A stretch of 64,000 nucleotides of DNA from Jeotgalibaca dankookensis (GCF_002005405.1 NZ_CP019728.1:806001-870000); one strand, 5' to 3'. Positions 47,439-56,897 are shown, counted from the first letter of the stretch. Numbers and translations: made by a program. Notes: generated by a model not told the origin, from the letters alone.

Positions 47439-48180
47439 AAACTCCTACTTCTAAAATACGACTTAAAAATTCCTTTGTTCGTTCTTCTTTAGGATGATTA
47501 AAAATATCTTCAGGTTTCCCTTCTTCTACAATGACACCCTGATCCATAAAAACAACACGATCGGATACTTCACGAGCAAATTGCATTTCGTGAGTCACGA
47601 CGACCATGGTTAACCCTGTTTCGGCAAGATGCTTCATAACTTTTAAAACTTCTCCGATCGTTTCAGGGTCTAAGGCAGAAGTTGGCTCATCAAAAAGTAA
47701 AGCATCTGGGTTCATCGCTAATGCTCGGGCGATAGCAACACGTTGCTTTTGACCACCGGATAATTGAGCGGGACGAGCATTGATATAAGTGTCCATTCCT
47801 ACTTCAGTTAAATAGCGTAAGGCACGTTTCTTTGCCTCTTCTTTTTCGGTTTTTAACACATTAACTTGACCAGTTGTACAGTTTTCTAGAACATCTAAAT
47901 TATTAAATAGATTGAATTGTTGAAATACCATGCCTACCTTAGACCGATAATGGAAAAGGTCCAAACCTGATTCTTCAATATTTTTGTCACGGTATAAAAC
48001 GGTCCCTGTTGTTGGTTGTTCTAATAGATTCAGACATCTTAAAAGCGTAGATTTCCCTGAACCAGAAGAACCAATTAAACATACGACTTCTCCTTCATTA
48101 ACATCAAAACTAATATCTTTTAAAACTTCACGATTGCCAAATTTTTTACTAAGGTGATTCACACTAAGAACTGCAGCCAT
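47437..48180 (-). CDS. Amino-acid ABC transporter ATP-binding protein (PAAT family)
   Basis: Walker [11 protein letters not shown]-loop MVFQQFNLF, signature [16 protein letters not shown], Walker [15 protein letters not shown] and switch His VTHEM are all present. It belongs to the polar amino-acid transporter ATPases (GlnQ/HisP type); 247 residues. Its start overlaps the permease stop by one base (TAATG). The whole three-gene operon lies downstream of a lysine riboswitch, so the predicted substrate is lysine or another basic amino acid. Confidence 0.94.
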   Translation of the reverse strand: MAAVLSVNHLSKKFGNREVLKDISFDVNEGEVVCLIGSSGSGKSTLLRCLNLLEQPTTGTVLYRDKNIEESGLDLFHYRSKVGMVFQQFNLFNNLDVLENCTTGQVNVLKTEKEEAKKRALRYLTEVGMDTYINARPAQLSGGQKQRVAIARALAMNPDALLFDEPTSALDPETIGEVLKVMKHLAETGLTMVVVTHEMQFAREVSDRVVFMDQGVIVEEGKPEDIFNHPKEERTKEFLSRILEVGV

Positions 48181-48941
48181 TATTGCACTCCTTTACTTTT
48201 ATCAATGTTTTGCACTTGGTTCTGATTACCACCTACCAATTGGTAGACGTCACTACCCGCCAGTTTGCGCTCTAATCGACGCAAAATTCGTGTAATCGTT
48301 AATGTCATAACTAAATACATGATACTTGCGACTGTATAGGGACCAAAGTAATCAAAGTTAATACCTGCTACTGTCTTTGTTTGAAAGAATAGTTCCGTCA
48401 CAGAAATGACGCTTAAAACGGATGTATCCTTGATATTAATAACAAATTCATTACCAGTCGCTGGTAAAATATTACGCCAGACTTGAGGGATAACAACGAT
48501 ACGCATGGTTTGCCAGTGTGACATACCAATCGCTGCGGCGCCTTCAAATTGCCCCTTATCAATCGAAACAATTCCTCCGCGGACTATTTCAGTCATATAG
48601 GCACCAGTATTGATCGATACGATAAAAATAGCAGCTGCAATACGATCGAGATCCCAGCCAAATGCAAGAGCAGATCCGTAATAAAAGACCATTGCCTGAA
48701 CAATCATGGGGGTTCCACGGAACAGTTCAACATAACAAGTTGTAATTAAGTGAATCGTTTTTAAAAAAAATCGTTTTACTCCTTTTTCAGGATGGGGAAT
48801 AGTTCGGATAATGCCCATAATCATCCCTATTAAAAGGCCAACAATCGTTCCAATAACCGAAATATAAATCGTTACTCCGGCCCCCCGTAAAAAGAGGGGG
48901 TAATTACTAATAAATATATTCCATAAATGACTCAAACTCAT
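48180..48941 (-). CDS. Amino-acid ABC transporter permease (PAAT family)
   Basis: A 253-residue HisM/GlnP-type permease with about five transmembrane helices. The N-terminal segment has [20 protein letters not shown], and the core [15 protein letters not shown] leads to the coupling motif [20 protein letters not shown]. The C-terminus is polar. It lies between the binding-protein and ATPase genes and is translationally coupled to the latter. It would form a homodimeric membrane channel. Confidence 0.93.
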   Translation of the reverse strand: MSLSHLWNIFISNYPLFLRGAGVTIYISVIGTIVGLLIGMIMGIIRTIPHPEKGVKRFFLKTIHLITTCYVELFRGTPMIVQAMVFYYGSALAFGWDLDRIAAAIFIVSINTGAYMTEIVRGGIVSIDKGQFEGAAAIGMSHWQTMRIVVIPQVWRNILPATGNEFVINIKDTSVLSVISVTELFFQTKTVAGINFDYFGPYTVASIMYLVMTLTITRILRRLERKLAGSDVYQLVGGNQNQVQNIDKSKGVQ

Positions 48942-48954
48942 TCAGCTCCTGTTA

Positions 48955-49800
48955 TTATTGGGCAGCAGGTTGATTTAAAATTGCTTCTTCCATCAACTCT
49001 TGTTGCTCTTCACTTGAAATACCTTCTAAAACTTGATTAATTGCTTCTATTTCTGGTTCCCCTTTACGTAAACCAATTGCAATCATCGTGTCTTCTGGAT
49101 TGGTTTCAAAACCTTCTGTAAATTCGATATAGGTAAAGTCAGGATTAGCGTTAGAAGCACTAATCGCCTCTGGTTTTTCAGACACATAGCCGTCAATAAC
49201 ACCTGACTGTAGTGCAACCCGCATAGCCGAGAAATTCTCCATAGCTGTTTGTTTTTCAACACCCTCAATTTGATCAATTACACTGTAATGGAATGTATTT
49301 AGTTGGGCAGTAACTTTGGCTCCAGAGAAATCGGCTAATTTTGTGGCATTAACAAACTCACTGTCAGACTCTACTACCATTACAAGTTGTGAATCTAAAT
49401 AAGGAATACTAAAATCAATCGTTTGTTTTCTATCTTCCGTAGGAGACATACCAGCAATAATGGCATCAATTTTATTTGATTGGAGGGCTGGTACGAGCCC
49501 ATCCCATTCTGTTTTGACAATTACCAGTTCTAGCCCTAATTCATCTGCTATTATTTTTGCAATCTGAACATCATAACCACCAGCATACTCTTTAGAGTCG
49601 GCAATAGGAACAGCTCCATTGCTATCGTCTAATTGGGTCCAGTTATATGGTGCGTAAGCAGCTTCTAACCCGACTACTAAAGTATCATCATCTTCATTCA
49701 CTACAGCGGATCCCGTATCCGAAGAACTGTCTGCGCCACACGCTGCTAATAAAAGACCTGCTCCGAGTAATAAGGGCCAAGATTTTAATGTCAATTTCAT
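48955..49800 (-). CDS. Amino-acid ABC transporter substrate-binding lipoprotein (predicted lysine)
   Basis: Lipoprotein with lipobox LAAC (Cys20) and a type-2 periplasmic binding fold of about 260 residues. Ligand-side features are GLEAAYAPYNW, GYDVQIAKIIADELG, WDGLVPALQSNKIDAIIAGM and TEDRKQTIDFS. It is 281 residues, with GAAGGAGAG before ATG. It is the first gene of the operon, 36 bases after the riboswitch terminator. The lysine assignment rests on the riboswitch, not on the protein. Confidence 0.9.
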   Translation of the reverse strand: MKLTLKSWPLLLGAGLLLAACGADSSSDTGSAVVNEDDDTLVVGLEAAYAPYNWTQLDDSNGAVPIADSKEYAGGYDVQIAKIIADELGLELVIVKTEWDGLVPALQSNKIDAIIAGMSPTEDRKQTIDFSIPYLDSQLVMVVESDSEFVNATKLADFSGAKVTAQLNTFHYSVIDQIEGVEKQTAMENFSAMRVALQSGVIDGYVSEKPEAISASNANPDFTYIEFTEGFETNPEDTMIAIGLRKGEPEIEAINQVLEGISSEEQQELMEEAILNQPAAQ

Positions 49801-49835
49801 TTTTATTCTCTCCTTCTGCTATAAAAAAATGTAAA

Positions 49836-49866
49836 CAAAAAACCGTGAGCAAAAGGCTCACGGTTT
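49836..49866 (-). terminator. Riboswitch-controlled terminator before the ABC operon
   Basis: On the minus strand, AACCGTGAGC / GCTCACGGTT with loop CTTTT, followed by six T. The loop CCTTTTGC can instead pair with GCAAAAGG just upstream (plus-strand 49873-49880), giving the competing antiterminator. Confidence 0.9.
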
Positions 49867-49882
49867 AACCGTCCTTTTGCCC

Positions 49883-50033
49883 CAACATGAACAGCTCATC
49901 AATGAATAAAATTGGGCATTTTATTCTGACAGTATTATACTTATTCAGTATAATCCCAGTATCACATTCGATACTTCGGCGAATTCCCCTTTCGTTTCCT
50001 ACTCTTGGTTTTCGCGGCCTCTGGTTCATATTG
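49883..50033 (-). promoter_or_regulatory. Lysine riboswitch (L box) aptamer
   Basis: Read on the minus strand, the conserved core is clear: CCAGAGGCCGCG, AACCAAGAGTAGG, AAAGGGGAATTCGCCGAAG, then a hairpin ending ATACTGGG and a second ending ATACTGTC. The last stem is GAATAAAAT / ATTTTATTC (plus 49904-49926). P1 is CAATATGAAC (plus 50024-50033) with GTTCATGTTG (plus 49883-49892), ten pairs with one G-U. All five helices of the family are accounted for. With lysine bound, the downstream terminator should form and shut off the transporter. Confidence 0.93.
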
Positions 50034-50050
50034 TTTTGTTTATTCTCTGT

Positions 50051-50079
50051 ACTATAGCGAAGATAATTTGAATTGTCAA
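50051..50079 (-). promoter_or_regulatory. Promoter of the lysine-riboswitch operon
   Basis: On the minus strand, TTGACA, a 17-base spacer and TATAGT, starting about ten bases before the aptamer. Confidence 0.85.
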
Positions 50080-50118
50080 TGCTTAATATCATCAAATTCT
50101 AATAATTCATTTTAGTAT

Positions 50119-51051
50119 TCATAAATAATCTTTTTTCTTCAACCAAAAGATAGTCACAATACTAATTAGAATAGAAATACCCAGTAATAAAAAAAATGAG
50201 AATGGGCTATTATCTAATGGCAGTCCCACATTCATTCCCCAAAAAGAACCGATAATAGTTGGAATAGTGAGGACAACTGTGAGAGAGGTCAAAAATTTCA
50301 TAATATTATTTAAATTATTAGAAATAACACTTGAGAAAACTTCGCTTAAATGATCAATCATATCCGTTGATTCTCGAACCATCACTGAGGCTTGACGGGA
50401 AGCAACCTTAATGTCATGTAGTAATTCTCTTTCAACCCGGTCGTTGGAAAAAATTTCTTCCTCTACTAAATTTTTTATAATCTCATGATTTTCAGTAATA
50501 CCAGTATCAAAATAGACCAAATTTTTATGGATAGCGATCAGTTTATAAAAAGCTTCGTTTCTTGTCGTGTTGATGATATTTTGTTCCATATCTGTTATTG
50601 TTTTATCAATATCCATAATCATCTGAACATAACTTTGGGTCAACTCCCATAATAAATCCAATAAGATATGGGAACTAGATATTGACCCTTCTGAGTGGTT
50701 CATTTGCAATTTTTCAATAAAGTGGACATGACTAGGCGAGATGGTAAAAATTCTATTCGACAATAAAATAATCGCTAAAGGACGCGTTTCATATTCAACG
50801 TAACTATGATAATCATTCATAATTTGCGGATAAGAAACAAGCATCAATCTAATGGGCTCTCCAAATTTATTTTGCGTGACTTCTAAACGCGGCACTTCAT
50901 ACCGATCAAGCGCATCTTCTATAAAATCTAATGGAACCCCCATCTCCTCCGTCAAAAACAGTTTTTCTTCGGAGGTAGGCTTTTCATAGTGAAGCCAATG
51001 CACGTAATTGTCTGTCTTTACCGGATTTCCTTTTAATCGAAAATAGGTCAT
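50119..51051 (-). CDS. corA: CorA-family divalent-cation (magnesium) transporter
   Basis: A 310-residue CorA protein with a large cytoplasmic N-domain of helices and beta strands, then two C-terminal transmembrane helices. The selectivity motif GMN occurs in SFWGMNVGLPLD between them. The cytoplasmic part has EEMGVPLDFIEDALD near the start and the long stalk helix rich in charged residues. ATG at 51051 is chosen; a GTG four codons earlier lies directly in the GAGGGTGG ribosome-binding site. It is monocistronic. Confidence 0.92.
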   Translation of the reverse strand: MTYFRLKGNPVKTDNYVHWLHYEKPTSEEKLFLTEEMGVPLDFIEDALDRYEVPRLEVTQNKFGEPIRLMLVSYPQIMNDYHSYVEYETRPLAIILLSNRIFTISPSHVHFIEKLQMNHSEGSISSSHILLDLLWELTQSYVQMIMDIDKTITDMEQNIINTTRNEAFYKLIAIHKNLVYFDTGITENHEIIKNLVEEEIFSNDRVERELLHDIKVASRQASVMVRESTDMIDHLSEVFSSVISNNLNNIMKFLTSLTVVLTIPTIIGSFWGMNVGLPLDNSPFSFFLLLGISILISIVTIFWLKKKDYL

Positions 51052-51102
51052 TCTATTCACCACCCTCTTATTATAGTAATACGACTCATATGAAATCTTA
51101 AA

Positions 51103-52650
51103 TTACAGAGTAGGATCTACATTTTCTAAAGGTGTCACAGCTGGACCATTTAAAACTTCTCCTTTGTAAGAAAAGCGCGAGCCATGACAAGGACAGTCCC
51201 AAGAACGTTCAGCGTTATTCCAATTTAAACCACACCCCATATGTGTACAGGTTGTTTTGACAAGATGAAGTTCACCATCTTGATCACGGTACCCTCCCAT
51301 TTTTTCACCGCTAACGCTGACTAATCCCCCTTCATCAGCCAGTAAATCATCCGGAACAAGTTTAGGTTGTTTGTTTTTAGAAGTGATGAAATCTTTTCCT
51401 ACTGTTGTATTTTTGATGAAAAATTGTTTCACATCTGCTGGCTTAAATTTCCCTCTGGTTGGGTCCAACAAATCACGATAAGGGTTAGTTTGCTCCATTA
51501 TGATATCAGTAATGAGTTTGGCAGAAGTGGCCCCCATTGCCATTCCCCACTTATTAAACCCAGTCGCGACCAAAACATGTGGCGAACGGTGTGTCATTTG
51601 ACCAACATAAGGGAGTTTATCTAGCGTGGTCATATCTTGAGCCGACCAGTGATAAACTACTTCGTCAGTTGAGAAAAATTCTTCTCCAAATGTCAGTAGA
51701 TTGTGATAATGCTCTTGTGTATCTGATTTACTTTTTCCAGTTTTATGACTATCTCCTCCAATTAGCAATAATTGTTCACCATTATCCGCCCTCACAGAGC
51801 GCAGTGAACGCGTTGGCGAATCTGCACTAATATACATTCCTTCGGGTAATGGATGAGGGTTTTTAACTAAAACAGCATATGAACGTGAAATAGATAGTTT
51901 AGAGAAATATAAGCCATTAAAGTCATTAAAGGGGTAGTGGCTTGCAACAACAACTGTATCACAAGATAGTTGTTTACCATTTTCCATAATGACAGTGGTG
52001 TCATCTTCCAACTCAACCGCTCTCGTGTCTTGGTAGATTAACCCTCCAAGCCGTTTAATTTCGTTTAGGAGACCCGTTAAAAATTTAACAGGGTGAAATT
52101 GCGCTTGACGCGACATGGTCAAGGCTGCTGTTGTATTAAATGGTAGCGTTTGCAATTTCCCTTCTGTCAAAACAGCACTTATTCCAAGCTTTTCATAAGC
52201 TCTGGCTTCTTTTTTTATCTTTTCAGCACCCTTTTCTGTTGTGGCATAAACGGTGGCGTCTTTTACTTCAAAATCACAGTCAATTTGTAAGTTATCACTT
52301 GTCTGATTAATAAGTTTTAATCCATCGATATTCGCTTGATAGTAGAGACGAGCTTGTTCCTCATTAAAGGTTTGAATAATCTTGTCATAAATCAAGCTAG
52401 GCTGGGCAGAAATTTTAGCAGTGGTATGTCCGGTAACTCCTGACAGAAGACTACGAGCTTCAACAAGGCAAACTTTTTTACCAGATTTTGCGAGTAAATA
52501 GGCTGTCATAATCCCTACTATACCGCCACCAATTACACCAATTTGCGTCTCTTGATTATCAGTCATTTTAGAAAAAGTAGGGATTTCGCGGGTGAGCCAG
52601 TAAGATTCTGGGAATTGCCATTGTTCTTGGTCAGCAAATCTATCTTTCAT
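51103..52650 (-). CDS. FAD-dependent oxidoreductase with C-terminal Rieske [2Fe-2S] domain
   Basis: A DAO-type FAD protein: the dinucleotide-binding GVIGGGIVGIMTAYLLAKSG follows about 35 residues, then GHTTAKISAQPSL. The C-terminal about 90 residues are a Rieske domain with CTHMGC and CPCHGS, giving the two Cys and two His ligands. This architecture matches Bacillus YhfW-like proteins, whose substrate is unknown. ATG at 52650 with AAGGAGGAG is used; the longer in-frame GTG is in the ribosome-binding site region. 515 residues. Confidence 0.9.
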   Translation of the reverse strand: MKDRFADQEQWQFPESYWLTREIPTFSKMTDNQETQIGVIGGGIVGIMTAYLLAKSGKKVCLVEARSLLSGVTGHTTAKISAQPSLIYDKIIQTFNEEQARLYYQANIDGLKLINQTSDNLQIDCDFEVKDATVYATTEKGAEKIKKEARAYEKLGISAVLTEGKLQTLPFNTTAALTMSRQAQFHPVKFLTGLLNEIKRLGGLIYQDTRAVELEDDTTVIMENGKQLSCDTVVVASHYPFNDFNGLYFSKLSISRSYAVLVKNPHPLPEGMYISADSPTRSLRSVRADNGEQLLLIGGDSHKTGKSKSDTQEHYHNLLTFGEEFFSTDEVVYHWSAQDMTTLDKLPYVGQMTHRSPHVLVATGFNKWGMAMGATSAKLITDIIMEQTNPYRDLLDPTRGKFKPADVKQFFIKNTTVGKDFITSKNKQPKLVPDDLLADEGGLVSVSGEKMGGYRDQDGELHLVKTTCTHMGCGLNWNNAERSWDCPCHGSRFSYKGEVLNGPAVTPLENVDPTL

Positions 52651-52769
52651 AAAAAACTCCTCCTTCTTTATCACTGTTACCTTGTTTAAAGTATACCACT
52701 TTAGCTGATGTGAAAAAAATTAAAGTTACCCCTTCTCATTTAAAGATAGCGTTTTCTTTGCTAAAATGA

Positions 52770-52797
52770 TTGGCTTCTTATACAATTACGTTATAAG
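52770..52797 (+). promoter_or_regulatory. Promoter of the YflT-domain gene
   Basis: TTGGCT, a 16-base spacer and TATAAG, about 30 bases before the coding start. Confidence 0.5.
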
Positions 52798-52825
52798 AAT
52801 AGTAAAAATAGGAGGTAATAACGAT

Positions 52826-53389
52826 ATGGCTAAATTTGTAAAAGGTGCATATGATACAATCTCAGAAGTTCATACTGCTTTAGAAGAATTAAAAGAAGAG
52901 GGTTATACAAAGAAAAATATTAAATTGGTAACAGATGGTAATAAAACTTATGAAGATTTAAAGAGTGCTACAAATACAGAGGTTGAAAAAGAAGATGGAA
53001 CAGTAAAAAATAAGGATACTTGGGATAATATTATTTTTGATTTTCCGCTTCTTTCCAGCCAGGACTATTCTAATAACGTCATTAGTCCAGTCCCAGATCC
53101 TGATTCTGAAATTGACGAAGAAGACAGTTTACTTAAAGGGTACAAAAAAGAGTTAGATCAAGGTAAAATCATTGTTATAGTAGAAGATATTTTAAATAAA
53201 CAAGCATCTTTCAATCTAGATAAAATAGATAAAAATAGTGAAACACCAAAAGATAATATGACAACTAAGGAAGTACTTGAAAAAACTCCGGAGCAAGACT
53301 CACATCCAGATACGAATGAAATGGACGAAGTGTTAGAACAAGAAACAACTTATGTACCTGGTGATGAAGCCAGACATTCAGATAAGTAA
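52826..53389 (+). CDS. General-stress YflT-domain protein
   Basis: The N-terminal KGAYDTISEVHTALEELKEEGYTKKNIKLVT matches the YflT / general stress protein 17M-like domain, found in Firmicutes stress proteins. A middle region DNIIFDFPLLSSQDY and a final highly acidic, disordered tail (about 120-187) follow. The molecular function is unknown. ATG at 52826 with ATAGGAGG upstream gives 187 residues. It is a single-gene unit ended by a terminator. Confidence 0.82.
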   Translation: MAKFVKGAYDTISEVHTALEELKEEGYTKKNIKLVTDGNKTYEDLKSATNTEVEKEDGTVKNKDTWDNIIFDFPLLSSQDYSNNVISPVPDPDSEIDEEDSLLKGYKKELDQGKIIVIVEDILNKQASFNLDKIDKNSETPKDNMTTKEVLEKTPEQDSHPDTNEMDEVLEQETTYVPGDEARHSDK

Positions 53390-53408
53390 GGATTTCATAA
53401 CCAATTTT

Positions 53409-53460
53409 TAAAAAATAGGTATTCACCGTGAAACCAATACGATGAGCACCTATTTTTTTA
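53409..53460 (+). terminator. Terminator after the YflT-domain gene
   Basis: TAAAAAATAGGT pairs with ACCTATTTTTTTA across a 27-base loop that also has short internal pairing. Confidence 0.7.
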
Positions 53461-53487
53461 TTAATCAACAATGAAGGAGCGTTTACA

Positions 53488-54391
53488 ATGGGATTTTATC
53501 AAGATAATAAAAATGAAATACTCACACTTTAATTAATCTCTCAGATTTTAGGCAAAGTAAAATTAGAATATGCTGCTCAAGAGCCTCAATGGGCCCATGT
53601 GGTTTTAGATATTACACCCCATGGTTTCTCTACGGGATTACTTAAGCATAAAAATGCTTATTTTGAAATTGAAGCGGACTTGATTGCCAGTGAAATTATC
53701 GTCAAAGCAAAAGAAAAAGACAAAGTGATAAAACTGACAGATGGTAAGGCCATCAGCGACTATTATAAAGAAATCATACAAGCAACAAAAAAAAGTTGGT
53801 CTTGACATCACAATTCAAACAAAGCCACAAGAAATGGCACACACAACTCCGTTTGAGGAAGATCAAAATCACCATCACTATAGCGAAAGTGTCGCAAGTC
53901 AAATTTTGAATTGGTTCCAATTTGCTTGGGACGCCGAGCAGCAGTTTATTGCACCTTTTAGACAAAGAAAGGTTTATCCAGGCTTATTCTGGGGTACCTT
54001 TGATGTGTCATGTATCATCATTTATAACGAATTAGAAGATTTTCCCGATGATAGCAAAGTTATTGAACGGGCTGCTTTTGACGAACATATGATTGAATTT
54101 GGCTTTTGGTTAGGTGATGACACGATTGAAAATCCGTGTTTCTTCACCCTTCCCTATCCTTTTGTAGACGGAGTAGAGCTTGAAGTGGATGACACTTTCC
54201 CAACGGGTAGTTACTTCAACTCTAAAATGGCTGAGTATTTATACGAAATAAAATCCGAAGTGAGTCAGGCTGATACAGATGAAACGATTCGCTTTTTGGA
54301 AGCCTCTTGCAAAAAGTCATTAGAATATCTAAAATGGCAAGAAACGCAACACTTCTTTGAAGAATTAAAAATGGATAAAAATAAAAAATAA
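53488..54391 (+). pseudogene. DUF5996-family protein, broken by a stop codon and a frameshift
   Basis: A start at 53488 with GAAGGAGCG reads 14 codons to an in-frame TAA at 53530. The same frame then continues with SQILGKVKLEYA and WAHVVLDITPHGFSTGLL. It stops again at 53805 after an eight-A run at 53787-53794. Removing one A joins it to the next frame, which continues GLDITIQTKPQEMAHTTPFEEDQ, FWGTFDVSCI and FGFWLGDD to 54391. These blocks match the DUF5996 pattern end to end. So two lesions inactivate it unless translation recodes; the function of the family is unknown. A sequencing error could explain the homopolymer change but not the stop. Confidence 0.82.
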
Positions 54392-54397
54392 TACAAT

Positions 54398-54436
54398 AAA
54401 AAGGCAGGCCATAAATTTCATAGAGTCTGCTTTTTT
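54398..54436 (+). terminator. Terminator after the DUF5996 pseudogene
   Basis: AAAAAGGCAG pairs with CTGCTTTTTT over an 18-base loop, followed by T. Confidence 0.72.
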
Positions 54437-54449
54437 ACTGTATTAGTCA

Positions 54450-54878
54450 CTATTTTTTCTTTAAAAGTTCTCCAGTATCGAGGTCATATTTGTAGTTCGC
54501 ATGTTGGCCGTTTTCTAAATCTGTTTTAACGGTTAACTCTGCTCTTCCATCTTCAAGCTCGAGTGACCATTCATAAAGGGTTCCATTTCCATCCTTTAGT
54601 GCTTTATCGACTATAGTCTGGATTTTATCGGTATGTTCCTGAGTAATCTCTTTTTCTACCCGTTTTGCGCGCTTTTCTTTTGTTTCTTGAATTTCACCAC
54701 TATTAGGATCAATGTAAATTTTATACTCTTTCTCATCATCGTAACCTTCAACCTTGTACACATATGCTTGTGCCTTTAGTTCTAATTCAACTTCTTTGAC
54801 GGTTGTCTCTGGATACTGATCTTTGAACACTTGGAGGGCTTCACTAGGAGTTAGATTAATGTCTTTGTAAGCATTCAT
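54450..54878 (-). CDS. PepSY-domain protein, two repeats, no signal peptide
   Basis: A 142-residue protein with two PepSY-like repeats. The first is LTPSEALQVFKDQYPETTVKEVELE and YVYKVEGYDDEKEYKIYIDPNSGEI; the second is the YEWSLELEDGRAELTVKT region ending YDLDTGELLKKK. PepSY domains often inhibit peptidases or bind ligands at the cell surface, but no hydrophobic signal or membrane segment is visible here, so this one looks cytoplasmic. GATAGGTGA lies upstream of ATG. It is monocistronic. Confidence 0.75.
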   Translation of the reverse strand: MNAYKDINLTPSEALQVFKDQYPETTVKEVELELKAQAYVYKVEGYDDEKEYKIYIDPNSGEIQETKEKRAKRVEKEITQEHTDKIQTIVDKALKDGNGTLYEWSLELEDGRAELTVKTDLENGQHANYKYDLDTGELLKKK

Positions 54879-54975
54879 TTATAAAGTCACCTATCCCTTT
54901 CCTATTCCTCTACTTATTATGTCGTCTCATCTATAATATACCTAGAAACTAGTAGGTTAGCAAGAAAACACTGTT

Positions 54976-56052
54976 TTAATCCATATTATCCGCAATAACA
55001 TGGACGTCACGTTGTGGAAACGGTATTTCAATCTGATTATCTCGGAATTTTTTGATAATTTTAAATCGTAGATCACTCGGTATCCGGAATTCTCTTTCAT
55101 CGCTTTGTGAATCAATCCAAAACCAAACACTAAAAGTTAACCCCGACTCCCCGAAGTCCTCAAAAAAGACACGTGGATTCGGTTCATCGGCAATGTTTGG
55201 CCACAAATCTTGCTTCAACTCATAAACGGCATCCAATAAGAGTTGTTGAACGAGCTCGACATCGCTACCATAAGCAACATCAACATAAACGGGTATACGT
55301 AAACGGGTATCAACATAAGAACGATTTACAAATTTTTCTTCTAGAAAAAAAGAATTTGGAATAATCATACGCTCGTTAACACGTGTTCGTACAATGGTTG
55401 CCCGAATATTTATTTCTTCCACATTTGCAATCTTATCATCAATTATGATCCGGTCTCCCACACGAATGGGACGTTCAAACAAAATGATTAAACCAGAAAT
55501 AAAGTTAGACATAACATTTTGTAAACCAAATCCAATCCCGACTCCCAATACACTTGCAAATACAGTCAAGCTACTTAAGTTAAACCCAACGGATGAAAGC
55601 GAAACAATAACGGCCATCAGGACAATGAAATAGCTAAAGAAAGTATTCATGGAAGCACGCATCCCTCTGTCGAGGTCATACCGATCGTAAATTACTGGTA
55701 AGATGAACTGGCGAACAGCTTTAGAGAATTTAATGGCTAATATAACTGAAAATAAAATCGTTAAAATCAGAAAGACAGTTATATCCGTATCACCAAAAAC
55801 AAATAAGGTTTCGTATATAAAGGCCGTTTTAGAAAAATAAGAAAAAAAGAAAAGCGTTAAAATAAATAAGGTTAGCCAATTAACTATAGTAATCAGAAAT
55901 AATTGTGTCCTTTTGCGTTCGATATTTTTTATAATAAGCTTATGCAATCCAAAGCGGCTTAATAGAATAACAATTAGACCTATAAATACCCCAATCCAGA
56001 AATTTACTCCGCCAGACTGGATTTTATCTATAAAATTTTCAATCCCTTCCAT
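54976..56052 (-). CDS. Small-conductance mechanosensitive channel (MscS family)
   Basis: A 358-residue MscS protein with about four transmembrane helices in the first 190 residues and the pore-lining helix VLGVGIGFGLQNVMSNFISGL. This is followed by ILFERPIRVGDRIIID at the start of the beta domain. The RTRVNERMIIPNS segment and the C-terminal alpha/beta domain complete it. It releases solutes on osmotic downshock. Ribosome-binding bases AAGTGAGG precede ATG. It is one of two channel-like proteins in this region (see 61024-62322). Confidence 0.93.
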   Translation of the reverse strand: MEGIENFIDKIQSGGVNFWIGVFIGLIVILLSRFGLHKLIIKNIERKRTQLFLITIVNWLTLFILTLFFFSYFSKTAFIYETLFVFGDTDITVFLILTILFSVILAIKFSKAVRQFILPVIYDRYDLDRGMRASMNTFFSYFIVLMAVIVSLSSVGFNLSSLTVFASVLGVGIGFGLQNVMSNFISGLIILFERPIRVGDRIIIDDKIANVEEINIRATIVRTRVNERMIIPNSFFLEEKFVNRSYVDTRLRIPVYVDVAYGSDVELVQQLLLDAVYELKQDLWPNIADEPNPRVFFEDFGESGLTFSVWFWIDSQSDEREFRIPSDLRFKIIKKFRDNQIEIPFPQRDVHVIADNMD

Positions 56053-56088
56053 CTCATTCTACCTCACTTTTAAAATATGATTTAAAAA

Positions 56089-56138
56089 ACACCTTCAAAG
56101 AAAGTGCTTTTTACAAAGACCCTTTTTTTGAAGGTGTA
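56089..56138 (-). terminator. Terminator after the NAD(P)-binding gene
   Basis: ACACCTTCAAA pairs with TTTGAAGGTGT; on the minus strand a six-T run follows. The 27-base loop has weak internal pairing. Confidence 0.7.
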
Positions 56139-56160
56139 TCCGTCTATTCAGTTAAAAATA

Positions 56161-56814
56161 TTAAAGGTTAGTTAAAGCATCTTCAATTGAATCTTGACCT
56201 GTTACCACTTCAAATGCTTTTTTATAAGTATTTTCATTGTCTATAGTCGCTGCTAGCACTTTCGCAACGTCTGCGCGTGGAATACTATAAATATCATTAT
56301 CAGTTATAGTATCCTTCACTAGTACTTTTCCTTTTGCATCTTCATTCTCTAACATACCCGGACGCACAATTGTATAATTTAAGTCGGAGTCTTCTAACCA
56401 CATATCTGCGAAATGCTTCGCGACATAATAAGGTTTCAACTCATCACTCCACCGTTCACGTGTTTCTGCACCCATCGCGCTTAACATCACAAAACGATCG
56501 ATGTTACGTGCCTTAGTCGCTTCAATTACTTTAACAGCACCGTCCAAGTCGATTAGAAGTGTCTTATCGTCTCCGGTACTGCCACCTGAACCCGCTGCAA
56601 AAATAACCGCATCAATACCGTCCATGCGTTCCTGGATATCTTCAATCGAGCCTTCTAAATCACCGAGTCGAGCTTCAACACCTGCATTTTCGAATTCCTT
56701 AACTTGTTCTTCTTTTCTGACAAATGCAATTGGAGTATGTTTTCCTGTATTCTTTAACTCTTCAACTAAGTGTTGCCCTACTTGACCATGAGCACCCATA
56801 ATTAATACGTTCAT
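56161..56814 (-). CDS. NAD(P)-binding atypical short-chain reductase (YhfK-like)
   Basis: A 217-residue Rossmann protein beginning MNVLIMGAHGQVGQHL, a GxxGxxG nucleotide motif. VIFAAGSGGSTGDDKTLLIDLDGAV and FVMLSAMGAE follow, then the catalytic-type YYVAKHFADMWL (Tyr-x3-Lys) and YTIVRPGML. This matches the SDR_a5/NmrA-like group that includes Bacillus YhfK, whose substrate is unknown. AAAAGGAGA precedes ATG. It is monocistronic, with a terminator downstream. Confidence 0.88.
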   Translation of the reverse strand: MNVLIMGAHGQVGQHLVEELKNTGKHTPIAFVRKEEQVKEFENAGVEARLGDLEGSIEDIQERMDGIDAVIFAAGSGGSTGDDKTLLIDLDGAVKVIEATKARNIDRFVMLSAMGAETRERWSDELKPYYVAKHFADMWLEDSDLNYTIVRPGMLENEDAKGKVLVKDTITDNDIYSIPRADVAKVLAATIDNENTYKKAFEVVTGQDSIEDALTNL

Positions 56815-56897
56815 ACTATCTCTCCTTTTGTTTTATCTATACCTATACCATAACAAAGAAATTTGAAAAGTTTAAACGAAAAGCCTCTCATAGTATA

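Noticed and set aside
49865-50095. 76-codon frame on the minus strand upstream of the lysine-type transporter
   Set aside because: It runs through the riboswitch aptamer and promoter and has no ribosome-binding site.
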